Shown: in pieces, positions 1 to 8,169 of the stretch
Layout of the letters: each line of letters begins with the position of its first letter
Position numbering within the stretch: position 1 is the first letter of the stretch
Source: Pseudoalteromonas denitrificans DSM 6059
GTDB taxonomy: Bacteria; Pseudomonadota; Gammaproteobacteria; Enterobacterales; Alteromonadaceae
DNA: 64,000 nucleotides
Direction: 5' to 3'
Assembly (NCBI RefSeq): GCF_900112265.1
Contig: NZ_FOLO01000004.1
Coordinates: 1-64,000, forward strand
Made by a program: the position numbers and the translations under genes
The notes under the pieces: model-generated
What the model was told of the DNA's origin: nothing
The model's input: only the letters and a program-made list of their open reading frames with translations
Databases searched by the model: none

Positions 1-318
1 TATGCCGATAAAGGTTATATCGGCAAAGAGTTAAATGAAAAACTAAAGGAACTCGATGTAGATTTGATTACAACAGTTCGAAAAAACATGAAGTCGAAAG
101 CCATGTCAGCCTTCGATAGAGCCATGTTATCAAAGAGATACATCATTGAAACTATCAATGACCAGTTGAAGAATATATCTCAAATAGAACATAGCCGCCA
201 TCGCAGTGAAACAAGTTTCATGCTCAACTTGATATCTGGAATAGTGGCTTATTGCTTAAAGAAACAGAAGCCGTGTATAAAACTATCAGCAGATGTATTT
301 GGTATGATGCCAGACTAA
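1..318 (+). mobile_element. IS982-family transposase, C-terminal part (cut by window edge)
   Basis: The reading frame is open from base 1 to a TAA at 316-318, so the 5' part lies outside the window. The visible 105 residues include YADKGYIG near the start, an ITTVRKNMK stretch, and the ETINDQLKNISQIEHSRHRS block typical of the C-terminal end of IS982-family DDE transposases. That block carries the last acidic region of the catalytic domain. Prophage-type genes follow directly, so the element probably landed in or beside the prophage and may have removed its left end. I could not identify the right terminal inverted repeat with confidence. A short TTAACC/GGTTAA inverted repeat at 332-351 lies where an element end could be. 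Whether the copy is intact cannot be judged. Confidence 0.8.
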
Positions 319-377
319 TAAATGGCGATGCTTAACCAGATCTCAGGTTAATTAATTCATCAATTTGGCAATCACAC

Positions 378-656
378 ATGCTGACATGGTTAGCAAGTTT
401 CGATAAAGCGGGTGAATTACTCGATAAATGTGAAGGTAACGTCAAGGCTGCTTTTGCAATGATGTTAAGTAATAGATTGTATTTTTTACATCAAATTCAC
501 TTAGACCAAAGCATCGATAATTTATCCAGGCGTTTCAATATTGCCAACCCTAAATTACCCTTAGCCTTTACGGGTGACGCTCAAAATTGGGGTTTTAAAA
601 TTATCAGCATAGCGCGCCCTCTAGAACTAAGCTTTGAAATGGAGGCCATCTCATGA
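378..656 (+). CDS. Hypothetical prophage protein, possibly 5'-truncated
   Basis: This 92-residue protein has no domain I recognise. It is mixed polar and aliphatic, with no membrane segment and no clear motif. Its stop overlaps the gemA start (ATGA at 653-656), the tight coupling expected in a phage operon. The ATG at 378 has no clear ribosome binding site, and the gene begins just 60 bases after the IS982 transposase stop. The original N-terminus may therefore have been lost to the insertion. By position it corresponds to the small early/middle genes that precede gemA in Mu-like phages. It is probably a real phage gene of unknown function. Confidence 0.5.
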   Translation: MLTWLASFDKAGELLDKCEGNVKAAFAMMLSNRLYFLHQIHLDQSIDNLSRRFNIANPKLPLAFTGDAQNWGFKIISIARPLELSFEMEAIS

Positions 657-1090
657 ACCACTTAATTAAGCGTATTAAAACGCTACAAAACTTGGCGAAC
701 ATTGACCAGGACGCACATAAACAAAATGTCAAAGATGTGAGCATGGGCCGTACAGATTCATGTGCCAGACTTGATGACCCTGAAATGCATATTTTGATTC
801 TCCGTTATCAAAATATGGCACCAAAGAAACAAGGTAAACAACAATTACCGCCGCAGCTAAAAATGATTTATAGCTTGTGGGGTCAATTACATACTGCGGG
901 CCTTGTGAATACAAACTCAAAACAAGCCTGCGATACCTTTTGTGAAAAGTACCTAAAAGGTAAAACATTAGCGCAAAGCGCAGCACAGTGGCACAACATT
1001 ATTGAGGTATTAAAAGCCTGGTTAAAACGTGCTGAAAAACACCCACAAAATAACACTGAAAACGGTAGCGAGGTAACGACTCATGCATGA
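653..1090 (+). CDS. GemA-like regulatory protein (DUF1018, Mu gp16 family)
   Basis: The 145-residue protein matches the DUF1018/GemA family. A basic N-terminal region is followed by a LPPQLKMIYSLWGQLHTAGLV block, the family signature, and then a helical C-terminal half ending in an ALKAWLKRAE-like segment. In Mu, GemA (gp16) is a middle/early-region protein reported to alter host gene expression and DNA topology; its exact activity is poorly defined. The gene overlaps the upstream gene by 4 bases and the downstream one by 8, and it lies two genes before mor, the usual Mu-like order. Family assignment is by recalled sequence pattern and is fairly sure. Function in this decayed prophage is unknown. 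Confidence 0.75.
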   Translation: MNHLIKRIKTLQNLANIDQDAHKQNVKDVSMGRTDSCARLDDPEMHILILRYQNMAPKKQGKQQLPPQLKMIYSLWGQLHTAGLVNTNSKQACDTFCEKYLKGKTLAQSAAQWHNIIEVLKAWLKRAEKHPQNNTENGSEVTTHA

Positions 1091-1289
1091 TATTACAACG
1101 GACAAATATCAATTTGTGATTAACTCAGACAAAGCACAATTTACTGAGCATCATCAAAAAGCCCGTATGACAGATGATGATAGAAAAACAGGTCGGTGTA
1201 TGCGTCAAATAGAAGAATACTTGGAAAATAAACGCTTATCACAAAAAGACGATATTGAATTTATGTGTGAGGAATTTACCCATGACTGA
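1083..1289 (+). CDS. Small hypothetical prophage protein
   Basis: This 68-residue hydrophilic protein is rich in charged residues and has no recognised domain. It overlaps gemA upstream by 8 bases and the mor start downstream by 8 bases. That dense packing supports it as a translated gene, since Mu-like phages carry small unnamed genes at this point. Its final codons contain the GAGGAA that serves as ribosome binding site for mor at 1269-1274, so translational coupling is likely. Function unknown. Confidence 0.5.
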   Translation: MHDITTDKYQFVINSDKAQFTEHHQKARMTDDDRKTGRCMRQIEEYLENKRLSQKDDIEFMCEEFTHD

Positions 1290-1698
1290 TGAAGTAGCAG
1301 GTGAGTTAGACTTGCGCGCTTTACCTTATGGCCTGCGGCCCATCGTACAGCATTTGGGCGTTGAAAAAGCCATTAGCGTATTAACCAAGGAGCAGGGCCA
1401 AGTAATGTATATACCCGAGTTTCCAAATGAAGCCCATGAAGTGGTGAAATTGTTTAGTTTGAGCTTAGTCAAAGAATGGTCACAGCAATACGGCCAAGGC
1501 CCGTACCAAGTGCCAATGCTTGCTAAAGTACTCATTCAAATTCGTAACAAAGAAATATGCGCGGCCCTTGATGAGAACCGTGCAACTAAACTGGGTTTAA
1601 CCAGGCGTTTTGGTATTACACGACAGCAAATAGCAAATATCTATAATGAGCACTTGGCAGAGACATCATCACAGCAACAACAAATAGGATTAATTTGA
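1282..1698 (+). CDS. mor: Mor-family middle-operon transcription activator
   Basis: I chose the ATG at 1282 because GAGGAA lies 7 bases upstream; an in-frame TTG at 1255 has no such site. The 138-residue protein has the Mor/C layout. The N-terminal dimerisation part contains GQVMYIPEFPNEAHEVVKLF. The C-terminal helix-turn-helix reads LTRRFGITRQQIANIYNEH, with an alternating basic pattern ahead of it (IRNKEICAALDENRATKLGL). In Mu, Mor binds the middle promoter and activates C, which turns on late genes. Here the expected late genes are mostly missing, so the regulator probably has few targets left. Its position after gemA matches Mu-like phages. Confidence 0.8.
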   Translation: MTDEVAGELDLRALPYGLRPIVQHLGVEKAISVLTKEQGQVMYIPEFPNEAHEVVKLFSLSLVKEWSQQYGQGPYQVPMLAKVLIQIRNKEICAALDENRATKLGLTRRFGITRQQIANIYNEHLAETSSQQQQIGLI

Positions 1699-1699
1699 T

Positions 1700-1879
1700 A
1701 TGAGAAAGTTAAAATTCGATGGCTTTAGCGCATTTATTTTTATTATTTGCATCATTAATTTAGTACTTACGGTTGCGGTCTTATTTTTGCCTGAAGAAAG
1801 CGCAACGACAGAACGCATGAAAGTGCCACATCAAGGTAATGATAGTAGGTCGGTGTCCTTACCGGAACCTAACTATTGA
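1700..1879 (+). CDS. Small single-pass membrane protein of the prophage
   Basis: A complete 59-codon reading frame starts at the ATG at 1700, one base after the mor stop, and ends at TGA 1877-1879. The first ten residues are short and basic (MRKLKFDGFS). They are followed by about 20 very hydrophobic residues (roughly 11-31) and a polar tail, so it should be an inner-membrane protein with one pass. Small membrane proteins at this location in Mu-like phages are often lysis or superinfection-related, but nothing here fixes a function. The assignment rests on position and composition only. Confidence 0.5.
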   Translation: MRKLKFDGFSAFIFIICIINLVLTVAVLFLPEESATTERMKVPHQGNDSRSVSLPEPNY

Positions 1880-1934
1880 AGGTTTTTGGTCATTTACTGT
1901 CAACACTTAAAACTGTGTTGGCAACTATTATATT

Positions 1935-2135
1935 TCAATTTCTATGATATCCATTTATAAGTCTTTGTTTAATTTCATGCAGACTATTTTTACCATAATC
2001 CGAAATTTGATTGTCATATTTTTCAATGACTATATCTATTTCATGCTCAAAAGAACCGATTGACTGGGCGCTCACAGATAAACGGGTTAACTTATGTACC
2101 GCTTCCCAATAAGCGCTTTCCTTAAAATGATCCAT
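1935..2135 (-). CDS. Small hypothetical protein, opposite strand
   Basis: This 66-residue polar, probably helical protein is the only minus-strand gene inside the prophage block. GGAG lies about 12 bases and AAGG about 5 bases before the ATG. TATATT at about 2165 on the minus strand could be a -10 element. A lone reversed small gene with its own promoter in a prophage often is a cargo or moron gene, but no family was recognised. It could also be a chance frame. The flanking bases 1880-1934 and 2136-2338 show no other coding frame I can support. Confidence 0.4.
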   Translation of the reverse strand: MDHFKESAYWEAVHKLTRLSVSAQSIGSFEHEIDIVIEKYDNQISDYGKNSLHEIKQRLINGYHRN

Positions 2136-2338
2136 TGCCTTAACTCCGTTAGTGCACCATTTTTAAATATAGCGCACATTGAAATAAATAAAAAATAATT
2201 TCCTGCTTGTAATACGATATATTTTTGTTTTATCCTGTTGATTGCCTAAAACCAAATCAAACTAAAACCCCACCAATTCAACTGACTGAAAAACATTTTA
2301 CAGTGTCTGATAATTCCCACATTTAGTTTAATAAATGC

Positions 2339-2611
2339 ATGACTGATACAGCGCATGCACCTTTATATTTACTGGCTGAACAAATTGCCAATGCCAAAAC
2401 GCGAGATGAAAAAATTGCGTTAGCAGCAAAGTGTCCTGGTCCTTACTTGGCTATTTTACGTAAACAAGTTCGCACCATTTATGACAAACGCAATATTGTT
2501 AAGCCTGCTAAAAAAACACTGCCTGCCTGTTTTATCTCGCTAAAACTGCGCTTAAAGCGCAAAAACAGGAAGGCTAATGGAAAAACTAAAGCAACAACTG
2601 ACAAACCATGA
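2339..2611 (+). CDS. Hypothetical prophage protein preceding lysozyme
   Basis: This 90-residue protein has a basic C-terminus (many Lys/Arg after residue 60). The N-terminal part looks helical (YLLAEQIANAKTRDEKIALAAKCP) and no domain is recognised. Its last 35 bases overlap the start of the lysozyme gene in another frame. The ATG at 2339 has no strong ribosome binding site. It is placed at the start of the lysis module, where small unnamed genes are common. It could be real, but the basic tail overlapping another gene lowers certainty. Confidence 0.45.
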   Translation: MTDTAHAPLYLLAEQIANAKTRDEKIALAAKCPGPYLAILRKQVRTIYDKRNIVKPAKKTLPACFISLKLRLKRKNRKANGKTKATTDKP

Positions 2612-3011
2612 AGGTGTTGAGCTGATGCCTTATCTATGTACATCTGGTGAATTGACCATAGGGGTGGGTAGAAACTTGGCGCGACGCGGTATTACCGCCC
2701 AAGAAGCTGACTTTATGCTTGAAAATGATATTGCTTTATTTACTGAGCTTGTCACTAACTCAATTGATACTTCACAGTGTAATGAACCGCGCTTAGCAGT
2801 GCTGATTAATATGGCCTTTAACCTTGGCATTACAGGCTTGCTTAAGTTTAAAAATACCCTTCATGCAGTTGAATTTGGGCAATACGATTTAGCGGCTGCT
2901 GAAATGCTCAATAGTAAGTGGGCCTCTCAAGTTGGGGATAGAGCAACCCAGCTTTCTCTTCAGATGGAAACAGGGTTATGGCAAGGAGTCAGTACCAAGG
3001 AGTGTAACTAA
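2577..3011 (+). CDS. Phage lysozyme, glycoside hydrolase family 24
   Basis: The 144-residue protein has the GH24 endolysin layout. The catalytic glutamate is E12 in NHEG. The second active-site position is C21, where T4 lysozyme has Asp20. T27 lies in TIGVGRN. The later MAFNLGITGLLKFK helix is also typical. Cys at the second position is common in this family and still supports activity in studied enzymes. It hydrolyses the peptidoglycan glycan strand during host lysis. No signal peptide or N-terminal anchor is visible, so export would depend on a holin. AGGA about 6 bases before the ATG supports the start. The stop overlaps the next gene's ATG (TAATG), so the lysis genes are coupled. Confidence 0.85.
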   Translation: MEKLKQQLTNHEGVELMPYLCTSGELTIGVGRNLARRGITAQEADFMLENDIALFTELVTNSIDTSQCNEPRLAVLINMAFNLGITGLLKFKNTLHAVEFGQYDLAAAEMLNSKWASQVGDRATQLSLQMETGLWQGVSTKECN

Positions 3012-3313
3012 TGAATACTGAACAAGAAAACCAATTATTCAAAAGCCTAGGTTCAATTGAATCAACCCAAGAAGCCATTTTAAAATCTATCGTTGATATT
3101 AAAACAGACATTCACAAATCTCTAGAAACCGTTAATAGCCGCATTGATAAAGTAGAAATGCGCGTTAAAGACGTTGAAACCAAAACGGATGCCCGCCTTG
3201 AAAAAGTAGAAACCAAAGTCACCAATACCCGTATTAAATTAGCGGCAAGCGGTGGAGCAGGTGGTTTACTGGTTTTGCTATTGGCTGAATTATTAAAAAC
3301 GGGCGGTATTTAA
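3011..3313 (+). CDS. Coiled-coil protein with C-terminal membrane segment (lysis-module or DUF2730-position protein)
   Basis: Of the 100 residues, about 75 form a predicted coiled coil with repeating SRIDKVEMRVKDVETK-type heptads. A hydrophobic segment with a glycine-rich start (SGGAGGLLVLLLAELL, about residues 80-95) follows. It lies between the lysozyme and the DUF1804 gene, where Mu-like phages usually carry gp25/DUF2730 or spanin/holin-like small proteins. The tail-anchored topology would fit a lysis accessory protein, but no catalytic or family motif is visible. It starts on the stop of the lysozyme gene. Confidence 0.55.
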   Translation: MNTEQENQLFKSLGSIESTQEAILKSIVDIKTDIHKSLETVNSRIDKVEMRVKDVETKTDARLEKVETKVTNTRIKLAASGGAGGLLVLLLAELLKTGGI

Positions 3314-3314
3314 T

Positions 3315-3818
3315 ATGGCCCACGGTTTGGACATCAAAAACGCTGTGAGACACAGCTATGTAACTGAGCTGTTAGCCATGTCTGTTGCTGCAATCAAAAA
3401 CTCTGTCTCTGAAGGCACTGCACGGCGCTGGAAAATGGAGGCAAAAGACAATGGTGATGACTGGGAATTAGCACGTACCGCTACACGTAGAAGTGAAGGC
3501 CCAATGGGTGAATTTACCAGTGACTTTATTGAAGAATTCACCGTCCAGGTCAATGAAACCTTCACCATGCTCAAGCAAGAAAATGAAGGTATGAGCCTTG
3601 AACAAAGGACTAAGATACTGTCTAGCCTCACCGACATGATGGCTAAAGTCATGAAACACTCAGGTGGTAATAAAAAACTACAAAAACGCACTTTTGCTTT
3701 TGAAGTACTTAAGCTTTTAACCAAATTTATATCTACACAGCACCCTAAACTTGCACCCGCTTTTGTTGACATATTAACGTCATTTTCAGCGCGTATCGAT
3801 AGTGAGTTTGATGACTAA
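3315..3818 (+). CDS. DUF1804 family protein, probable small terminase-like factor
   Basis: The 167-residue protein carries a helix-turn-helix-like N-terminus (AAIKNSVSEGTARRWKMEAKDNGDDW, here given as family signature) characteristic of DUF1804. The helical C-terminal domain includes DIEEF- and MMAKVMKHSGG-type stretches. In Mu-like phages a DUF1804 or DUF3486 protein sits directly before the gp28-like terminase and is thought to act as the DNA-recognising small terminase subunit. Here it starts 2 bases after the previous stop and ends on the first base of the terminase start. Family call is sure; the packaging role is inferred from position. Confidence 0.75.
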   Translation: MAHGLDIKNAVRHSYVTELLAMSVAAIKNSVSEGTARRWKMEAKDNGDDWELARTATRRSEGPMGEFTSDFIEEFTVQVNETFTMLKQENEGMSLEQRTKILSSLTDMMAKVMKHSGGNKKLQKRTFAFEVLKLLTKFISTQHPKLAPAFVDILTSFSARIDSEFDD

Positions 3819-5557
3819 TGGCGGATATGAATTCTAAAGATTTTTTAACTGAAATTGAGAAACTTGCAGGGTCACTTCGCCGTGATATCGAAGCCAAAGA
3901 ACGTGATATTGACCCAAGCCCAAAGGCGATAAAAGCGCGTCGAAAAAGGGTGCTTGCAGGGGATTTTGAATACTTTGTTTATACCTATTTTCCACATCAC
4001 ATGTGGCTGGATGAAGGGCAAAAAACATCTGAATTTCAAGACTATTTTATGAAGTGGTTTCCTGAAGCTTTAAAGATTAAGAACGGTTGGAAAAACTGGT
4101 TTGTTGCACCGCGTGGTGAAGGTAAATCAACATTAGCGGTCAAACTTGCACCTATCTATGTGGCCATTCAAGCCCTGTTACAAGATGAGGATGTACGTAA
4201 AGAACTGGGCCTAGAAGCGCCTCCTGTATTTATCGATTATATGATTTTGTTTGGTGCTGAAACCAAGATGCCAACCAAAACCTTGGAAGTGGTAAAAACT
4301 GAATTACTCAACAATAACAACCTGGCGTTAGACTTTCCTGAAGTATGCCAACCTTCACCCCTTTGGAAAATTGGCGAATTTGCCACAATCCAAGGCGTGC
4401 GATTTGAAAGTAAAGGCTCTGAACAAGCAGTGCGGGGCGCATTCAGCGGTGCCAGTCGGCCAAAGCTCTTAATGTGTGATGACATTATCACAGATAAAGA
4501 AGCCAAATCGGCAACAGAGCGAGAATCAAGATGGCGCTTTATTGAAGCGGCAGTGCAATACCTTGGCCCACCTGACGGCACTGTAAAATTCTTAGGTGTT
4601 AATACCGTACTTAACAATGATGACCCGATTTCACGCGCTGAAACTGCCCCTGGTCATATCGTGCATAAGTTCAAAGCCATTATGCAGTTTCCAGAGAATA
4701 TGGACCTGTGGAATGAATGTCGTGAGTTGATGTTGCTGGATGATAAAACCTTTGAAAAGCGCTTTGCTGCGAAGGGGAAAGCAATATCAAAAGAAGATAA
4801 ACCTTCCTATAAATTCTGGTTAAAACACAAACGCGTGATGAGCAAAGGCTCAAAAACCAGCTGGCCCAGTGTGCGTACTTTATATGATTTGATGTGTATG
4901 TGGGCTGCCAATAAACGTGAGTTTAATCGCGAGATGCAAGGCATTGCCAAATCAGATGAAGAAGCCATATTTTACCAGTTCGAATTTTGGGTAGATAGGC
5001 TAAATGATTGGGTGGCGTATGGTGCTTGCGACCCATCAATGGGTAAGTCTGAAAAAGCCGACCCGTCTGCGCTTTTAGTGGGGCTGTATAGCCGTGACTT
5101 AGGCAAACTCCATCTTGAATATGAGAGCCGAAAAGTCCGTGGTGCCAGTCGTTTATTGAATGATTTAATTCGCTGTCAAAAAGAATACGGCTGTGTGCTA
5201 TGGGGCTTTGAAAATAACACCGCTTTTGAATATATGCGCAGTGACTTTATTAAGCGCGGTTTAGAGCAACACATTGCATTACCACTTCGCGGCGTCACCG
5301 CAACAATTAGCCAGGAAGAACGCATTGGTGCACTTGAACCCTTTGTGACAAATACCCCTGCACAAATTGCCTTTCATACAAAATGCCGCCTAGTCATGGA
5401 CGAGCTTGAAAACTGGCCTGATAAACAAACCCATCATCATTATGATTTGAGCTCTGCACTGACTATTTTATGGATGGTAGCAAGCACGGGTGCCGGGGGC
5501 ATGCCGCGTATTGGCAGTCGAAAAGTAACAAAGAATATCAGAGGCTACCATGTCTAA
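3818..5557 (+). CDS. Large terminase subunit, Mu gp28-like
   Basis: The 579-residue protein has the two-domain terminase layout. The N-terminal packaging ATPase has a Walker A at APRGEGKST (K103) and a Walker B at LLMCDD (D221, D222). The C-terminal RNase-H-like nuclease begins near D405 in GACDPSMG, with a late HHHYDLSSALTILWM segment that supplies further acidic/histidine residues. It would cut and translocate phage DNA into the prohead. Length is normal for the Mu gp28 family and no frame break is visible. It overlaps the portal start by 8 bases. The gene looks intact although the head and tail genes it would serve are missing. Confidence 0.9.
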   Translation: MADMNSKDFLTEIEKLAGSLRRDIEAKERDIDPSPKAIKARRKRVLAGDFEYFVYTYFPHHMWLDEGQKTSEFQDYFMKWFPEALKIKNGWKNWFVAPRGEGKSTLAVKLAPIYVAIQALLQDEDVRKELGLEAPPVFIDYMILFGAETKMPTKTLEVVKTELLNNNNLALDFPEVCQPSPLWKIGEFATIQGVRFESKGSEQAVRGAFSGASRPKLLMCDDIITDKEAKSATERESRWRFIEAAVQYLGPPDGTVKFLGVNTVLNNDDPISRAETAPGHIVHKFKAIMQFPENMDLWNECRELMLLDDKTFEKRFAAKGKAISKEDKPSYKFWLKHKRVMSKGSKTSWPSVRTLYDLMCMWAANKREFNREMQGIAKSDEEAIFYQFEFWVDRLNDWVAYGACDPSMGKSEKADPSALLVGLYSRDLGKLHLEYESRKVRGASRLLNDLIRCQKEYGCVLWGFENNTAFEYMRSDFIKRGLEQHIALPLRGVTATISQEERIGALEPFVTNTPAQIAFHTKCRLVMDELENWPDKQTHHHYDLSSALTILWMVASTGAGGMPRIGSRKVTKNIRGYHV

Positions 5558-7121
5558 TAAAACGACGAATAAAGTGACAAGTAAAACAGCTAAAAAGCCC
5601 AAACTAAACAGTAAAACGTTTGGTAAGTTATTACGTTTATTTAATCAAAACCAAACCGACCCCAACATGTGGGGCCATATCAAAGAGCTGCCAAATCCTG
5701 ACCCAATCCTCAGAAAAGCAGGTAAAACGGCTGAGGTTTATGAAGAGATTTCACGGGATGGCCATGTCATCGCAGAGCTTAGAACCCTACGCTCTGGCAT
5801 GTTCGCATTTAATGCCGAATTGGTGCCAGGCGGTGATGATGCAGCGAGTATGAAAAGCTATGAAATCGCCAAAGCTTTTATGGCTAAAAAACCTGACACC
5901 AATACCGAATGGGCGGACTTAGATTGGCACAATTACAGTGCGATTTTAAACGGTTTTAGTGTGCTGCATTTGGGGGCGTATGAAAAAAAAGACGGTTATT
6001 GGTTACCAACAAAAGTACAAAGTTGGCAGGGCAGTCGTTTTGCTTTTGATGGTGAACACAACTTATTAGTGAAAACCAAGGAAGCACCTAGAGGCGAGGA
6101 AACAGACCCCACCCGATGGACGTGTGTCAGGCATATGCCCACCGCGAAAAATCCGTATGGCATTGCATTATTAAGCAGTTGTTTTTGGCCGTGGACCTTT
6201 AAACATGGCGGGTTTAAGTTTTTTGTACAATTAACTGAACGCTTTGGTATTCCATTTCCCATAGGAAAATATCCCGTTGGTGCACAAGATAAAGACATTG
6301 AAGCATTGTTAGAGGGACTCACGAATTTAGTACAAGATGGTGTGGCTGCCATACCTGATGATACCCGTGTTGAAATCTTAGAAAGTAAGTTAAGTGGTGA
6401 GCCTGTACCACTGCAACTGATTAACTTATGTAATAGTGAAATCAGTAAAATACTCACTAGTCAAACACTCGCAACCGAGCAAAAAAATGGCGGTGCCAGG
6501 GCTGCCAGTGAAACCCATGCAAAACGCGCAGGTGAAAATCAGCGTGCTGATAGGGCGCTTGTGGCATCTGCCAGAAACCAGATTTTATCAGCCATTCATG
6601 ATGTCAATTTTGATAGTGGCGTTGCGCCTAAATACATCTACAAAGATAAAAAAGAAATCAATTTAGAGACGGTAAATCGGGTAAAAGAAACAGCCCGTAT
6701 TGTGCCAATTAGCGTTGATTGGGCATATCAAGAATTGGGCGTGCCTGCCCCTAAAGACGGCGAGGAAATTCTTGAAATTAAAGAGGAGGAAAAAGGCATT
6801 GCAACCCCTGCAAAATCGGACTTTTCAAAGTATGAATCAAATCCAAATAATCAAAGTAACCAGAGTAATCAAGGCTCACAAGCACAATTTGATGAATTCG
6901 ACCGAGCAACTGAAGTTGAGATAGATAAAATTTGGCAGTACGCCAAAAACGCAGATTCATTAACAGATTTAAAAATCAAAATAACCGAAGCATTCCCTGA
7001 AATAACCCAAGGTGCCTTAGTTGATATCACAAAATCAGCTTTTGAACTTGAGTTTTTACAAGGTATGGATGACGAAAATAAAACAGTAACAATCGACGAT
7101 GTGGAGATAAACAATGACTGA
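5550..7121 (+). CDS. Portal protein, DUF935 family (Mu gp29-like)
   Basis: The 523-residue protein matches DUF935 portals. It has an EVYEEISRDGHVIAELRTLR start region, a WADLDWHNYSAILNGFSVLHLGAYEK segment (typical aromatic-rich portal motif), a RFGIPFPIGKYP strand-turn, and the GGARAASETHAKRAGENQRADR helix near residue 320. The portal forms the dodecameric gate through which the terminase packs DNA. The C-terminal 100 residues are low-complexity (Asn/Gln-rich near 435-450) followed by an acidic tail. Overlap with terminase upstream and an 8-base overlap with the DUF3164 gene downstream keep it in one operon. Confidence 0.85.
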   Translation: MSNKTTNKVTSKTAKKPKLNSKTFGKLLRLFNQNQTDPNMWGHIKELPNPDPILRKAGKTAEVYEEISRDGHVIAELRTLRSGMFAFNAELVPGGDDAASMKSYEIAKAFMAKKPDTNTEWADLDWHNYSAILNGFSVLHLGAYEKKDGYWLPTKVQSWQGSRFAFDGEHNLLVKTKEAPRGEETDPTRWTCVRHMPTAKNPYGIALLSSCFWPWTFKHGGFKFFVQLTERFGIPFPIGKYPVGAQDKDIEALLEGLTNLVQDGVAAIPDDTRVEILESKLSGEPVPLQLINLCNSEISKILTSQTLATEQKNGGARAASETHAKRAGENQRADRALVASARNQILSAIHDVNFDSGVAPKYIYKDKKEINLETVNRVKETARIVPISVDWAYQELGVPAPKDGEEILEIKEEEKGIATPAKSDFSKYESNPNNQSNQSNQGSQAQFDEFDRATEVEIDKIWQYAKNADSLTDLKIKITEAFPEITQGALVDITKSAFELEFLQGMDDENKTVTIDDVEINND

Positions 7122-7737
7122 CATAAATGCTATACCCCAAGGCTTTAAAAAGGATGGTAAAGGTAATTTAGTGGCACTGGCTAATATAAAACAAACCGAC
7201 TTAATACGGGATGAATTTGTATATAAAGCCATAGCACAAGCTAAAAAAATGCAACTTGAACTGGCACAATTTAAAGAAAACCAAATGTCTGAAGCCGATG
7301 AGTTCATAGAATTATTAGCCCAAGAGCATGACGTTAAACTGGGCGGTAAAAAAGGCAATATTACACTTCGCTCATTTGACCACAAGCTCAAAGTCACACT
7401 ACAAAATCAAGAACGAATTGAACTTGGCCCACAGCTGATAATCGCTAAACAATTAATTGATGAATGCTTAGAGACCTGGACACAAGATGGAAATCAGAAT
7501 ATTCAAATCATTGTTAATAATGTCTTTAATACCGACAAAGAAGGCACGATAAACCCGCAGCGGATTTTAAGCCTACGCAAATATGAAATCACGGATAACT
7601 CTGGTAAATGGCAAAAAGCCATGGATTTAATCGCAGAGTCAGTTGATGTGGTGGATTCATGTCGTTTTATTCGCTTTTATGAGACAGATGAAAACGGTAA
7701 AGAGCAGCCAATTTCACTCGATATTGCCAAACTTTAG
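7114..7737 (+). CDS. DUF3164 family protein, out of its usual phage location
   Basis: This 207-residue protein matches DUF3164. It has an IPQGFKKDGKGNLVAL opening, the KIKKTDLIRDEFV-like segment (here IKQTDLIRDEFV), GGKKGNITLRSFD and the RILSLRKYEI motif. In Mu-like phages the gene belongs to the early region near transposase B and gam. Here it sits between portal and minor head genes and overlaps the portal by 8 bases. Function is unknown, though its usual neighbours suggest a DNA transaction or early regulatory role. It is intact. The unusual position points to mosaic rearrangement of this phage lineage, not to simple decay. Confidence 0.8.
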   Translation: MTDINAIPQGFKKDGKGNLVALANIKQTDLIRDEFVYKAIAQAKKMQLELAQFKENQMSEADEFIELLAQEHDVKLGGKKGNITLRSFDHKLKVTLQNQERIELGPQLIIAKQLIDECLETWTQDGNQNIQIIVNNVFNTDKEGTINPQRILSLRKYEITDNSGKWQKAMDLIAESVDVVDSCRFIRFYETDENGKEQPISLDIAKL

Positions 7738-7746
7738 GGGTTAATT

Positions 7747-8169
7747 ATGTCAATTACGAAAGCGCAATGGGCAGCAATAGAAACCGAATTGAAAGGCTTT
7801 CTGCCGACTGTAAATTTTAAGCTGGGTGATGATGAAATCAATATTTCAAAAGTCAGAGCATCAGAGAATAAATTTGAATTAGGGGTGTTCATCAATGGAG
7901 ACATTAAAGGTGACTGGTATCTCGGCGAAAAAGTACGCCCAGCGTGTATTGAGCAGGTTTGGAAAAAGAAAACAAAAGCAATTTATAGCCCTAAACGCAT
8001 TAAAGAAATTGAAAAGGCTTGGGGTAAACGCCTTGCTAAAAAAGAATTTACCAATTTACACGATAAAATAACGTATCACTTACCATACTTTTCAAAAGCC
8101 AGCATATTAGTTCGCCAGTTCAAGAAAATCGAAGGTTTAGAACTTATCCCAAAAAAGGAAACTGAATAA
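7747..8169 (+). CDS. Hypothetical prophage protein
   Basis: This 140-residue protein starts after an AGGGG ribosome binding site 6-10 bases upstream. It has alternating strand-like N-terminal sequence (VNFKLGDDEINISKVRA, FELGVFINGDIKGDWYLG) and a basic helical second half. No motif or family was recognised and no membrane segment is present. It is co-transcribed with the DUF3164 gene (9-base gap) and the following holin gene (TAATG overlap). The pair could be an early-region cassette that moved together with DUF3164, which is inference from adjacency. Confidence 0.6.
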   Translation: MSITKAQWAAIETELKGFLPTVNFKLGDDEINISKVRASENKFELGVFINGDIKGDWYLGEKVRPACIEQVWKKKTKAIYSPKRIKEIEKAWGKRLAKKEFTNLHDKITYHLPYFSKASILVRQFKKIEGLELIPKKETE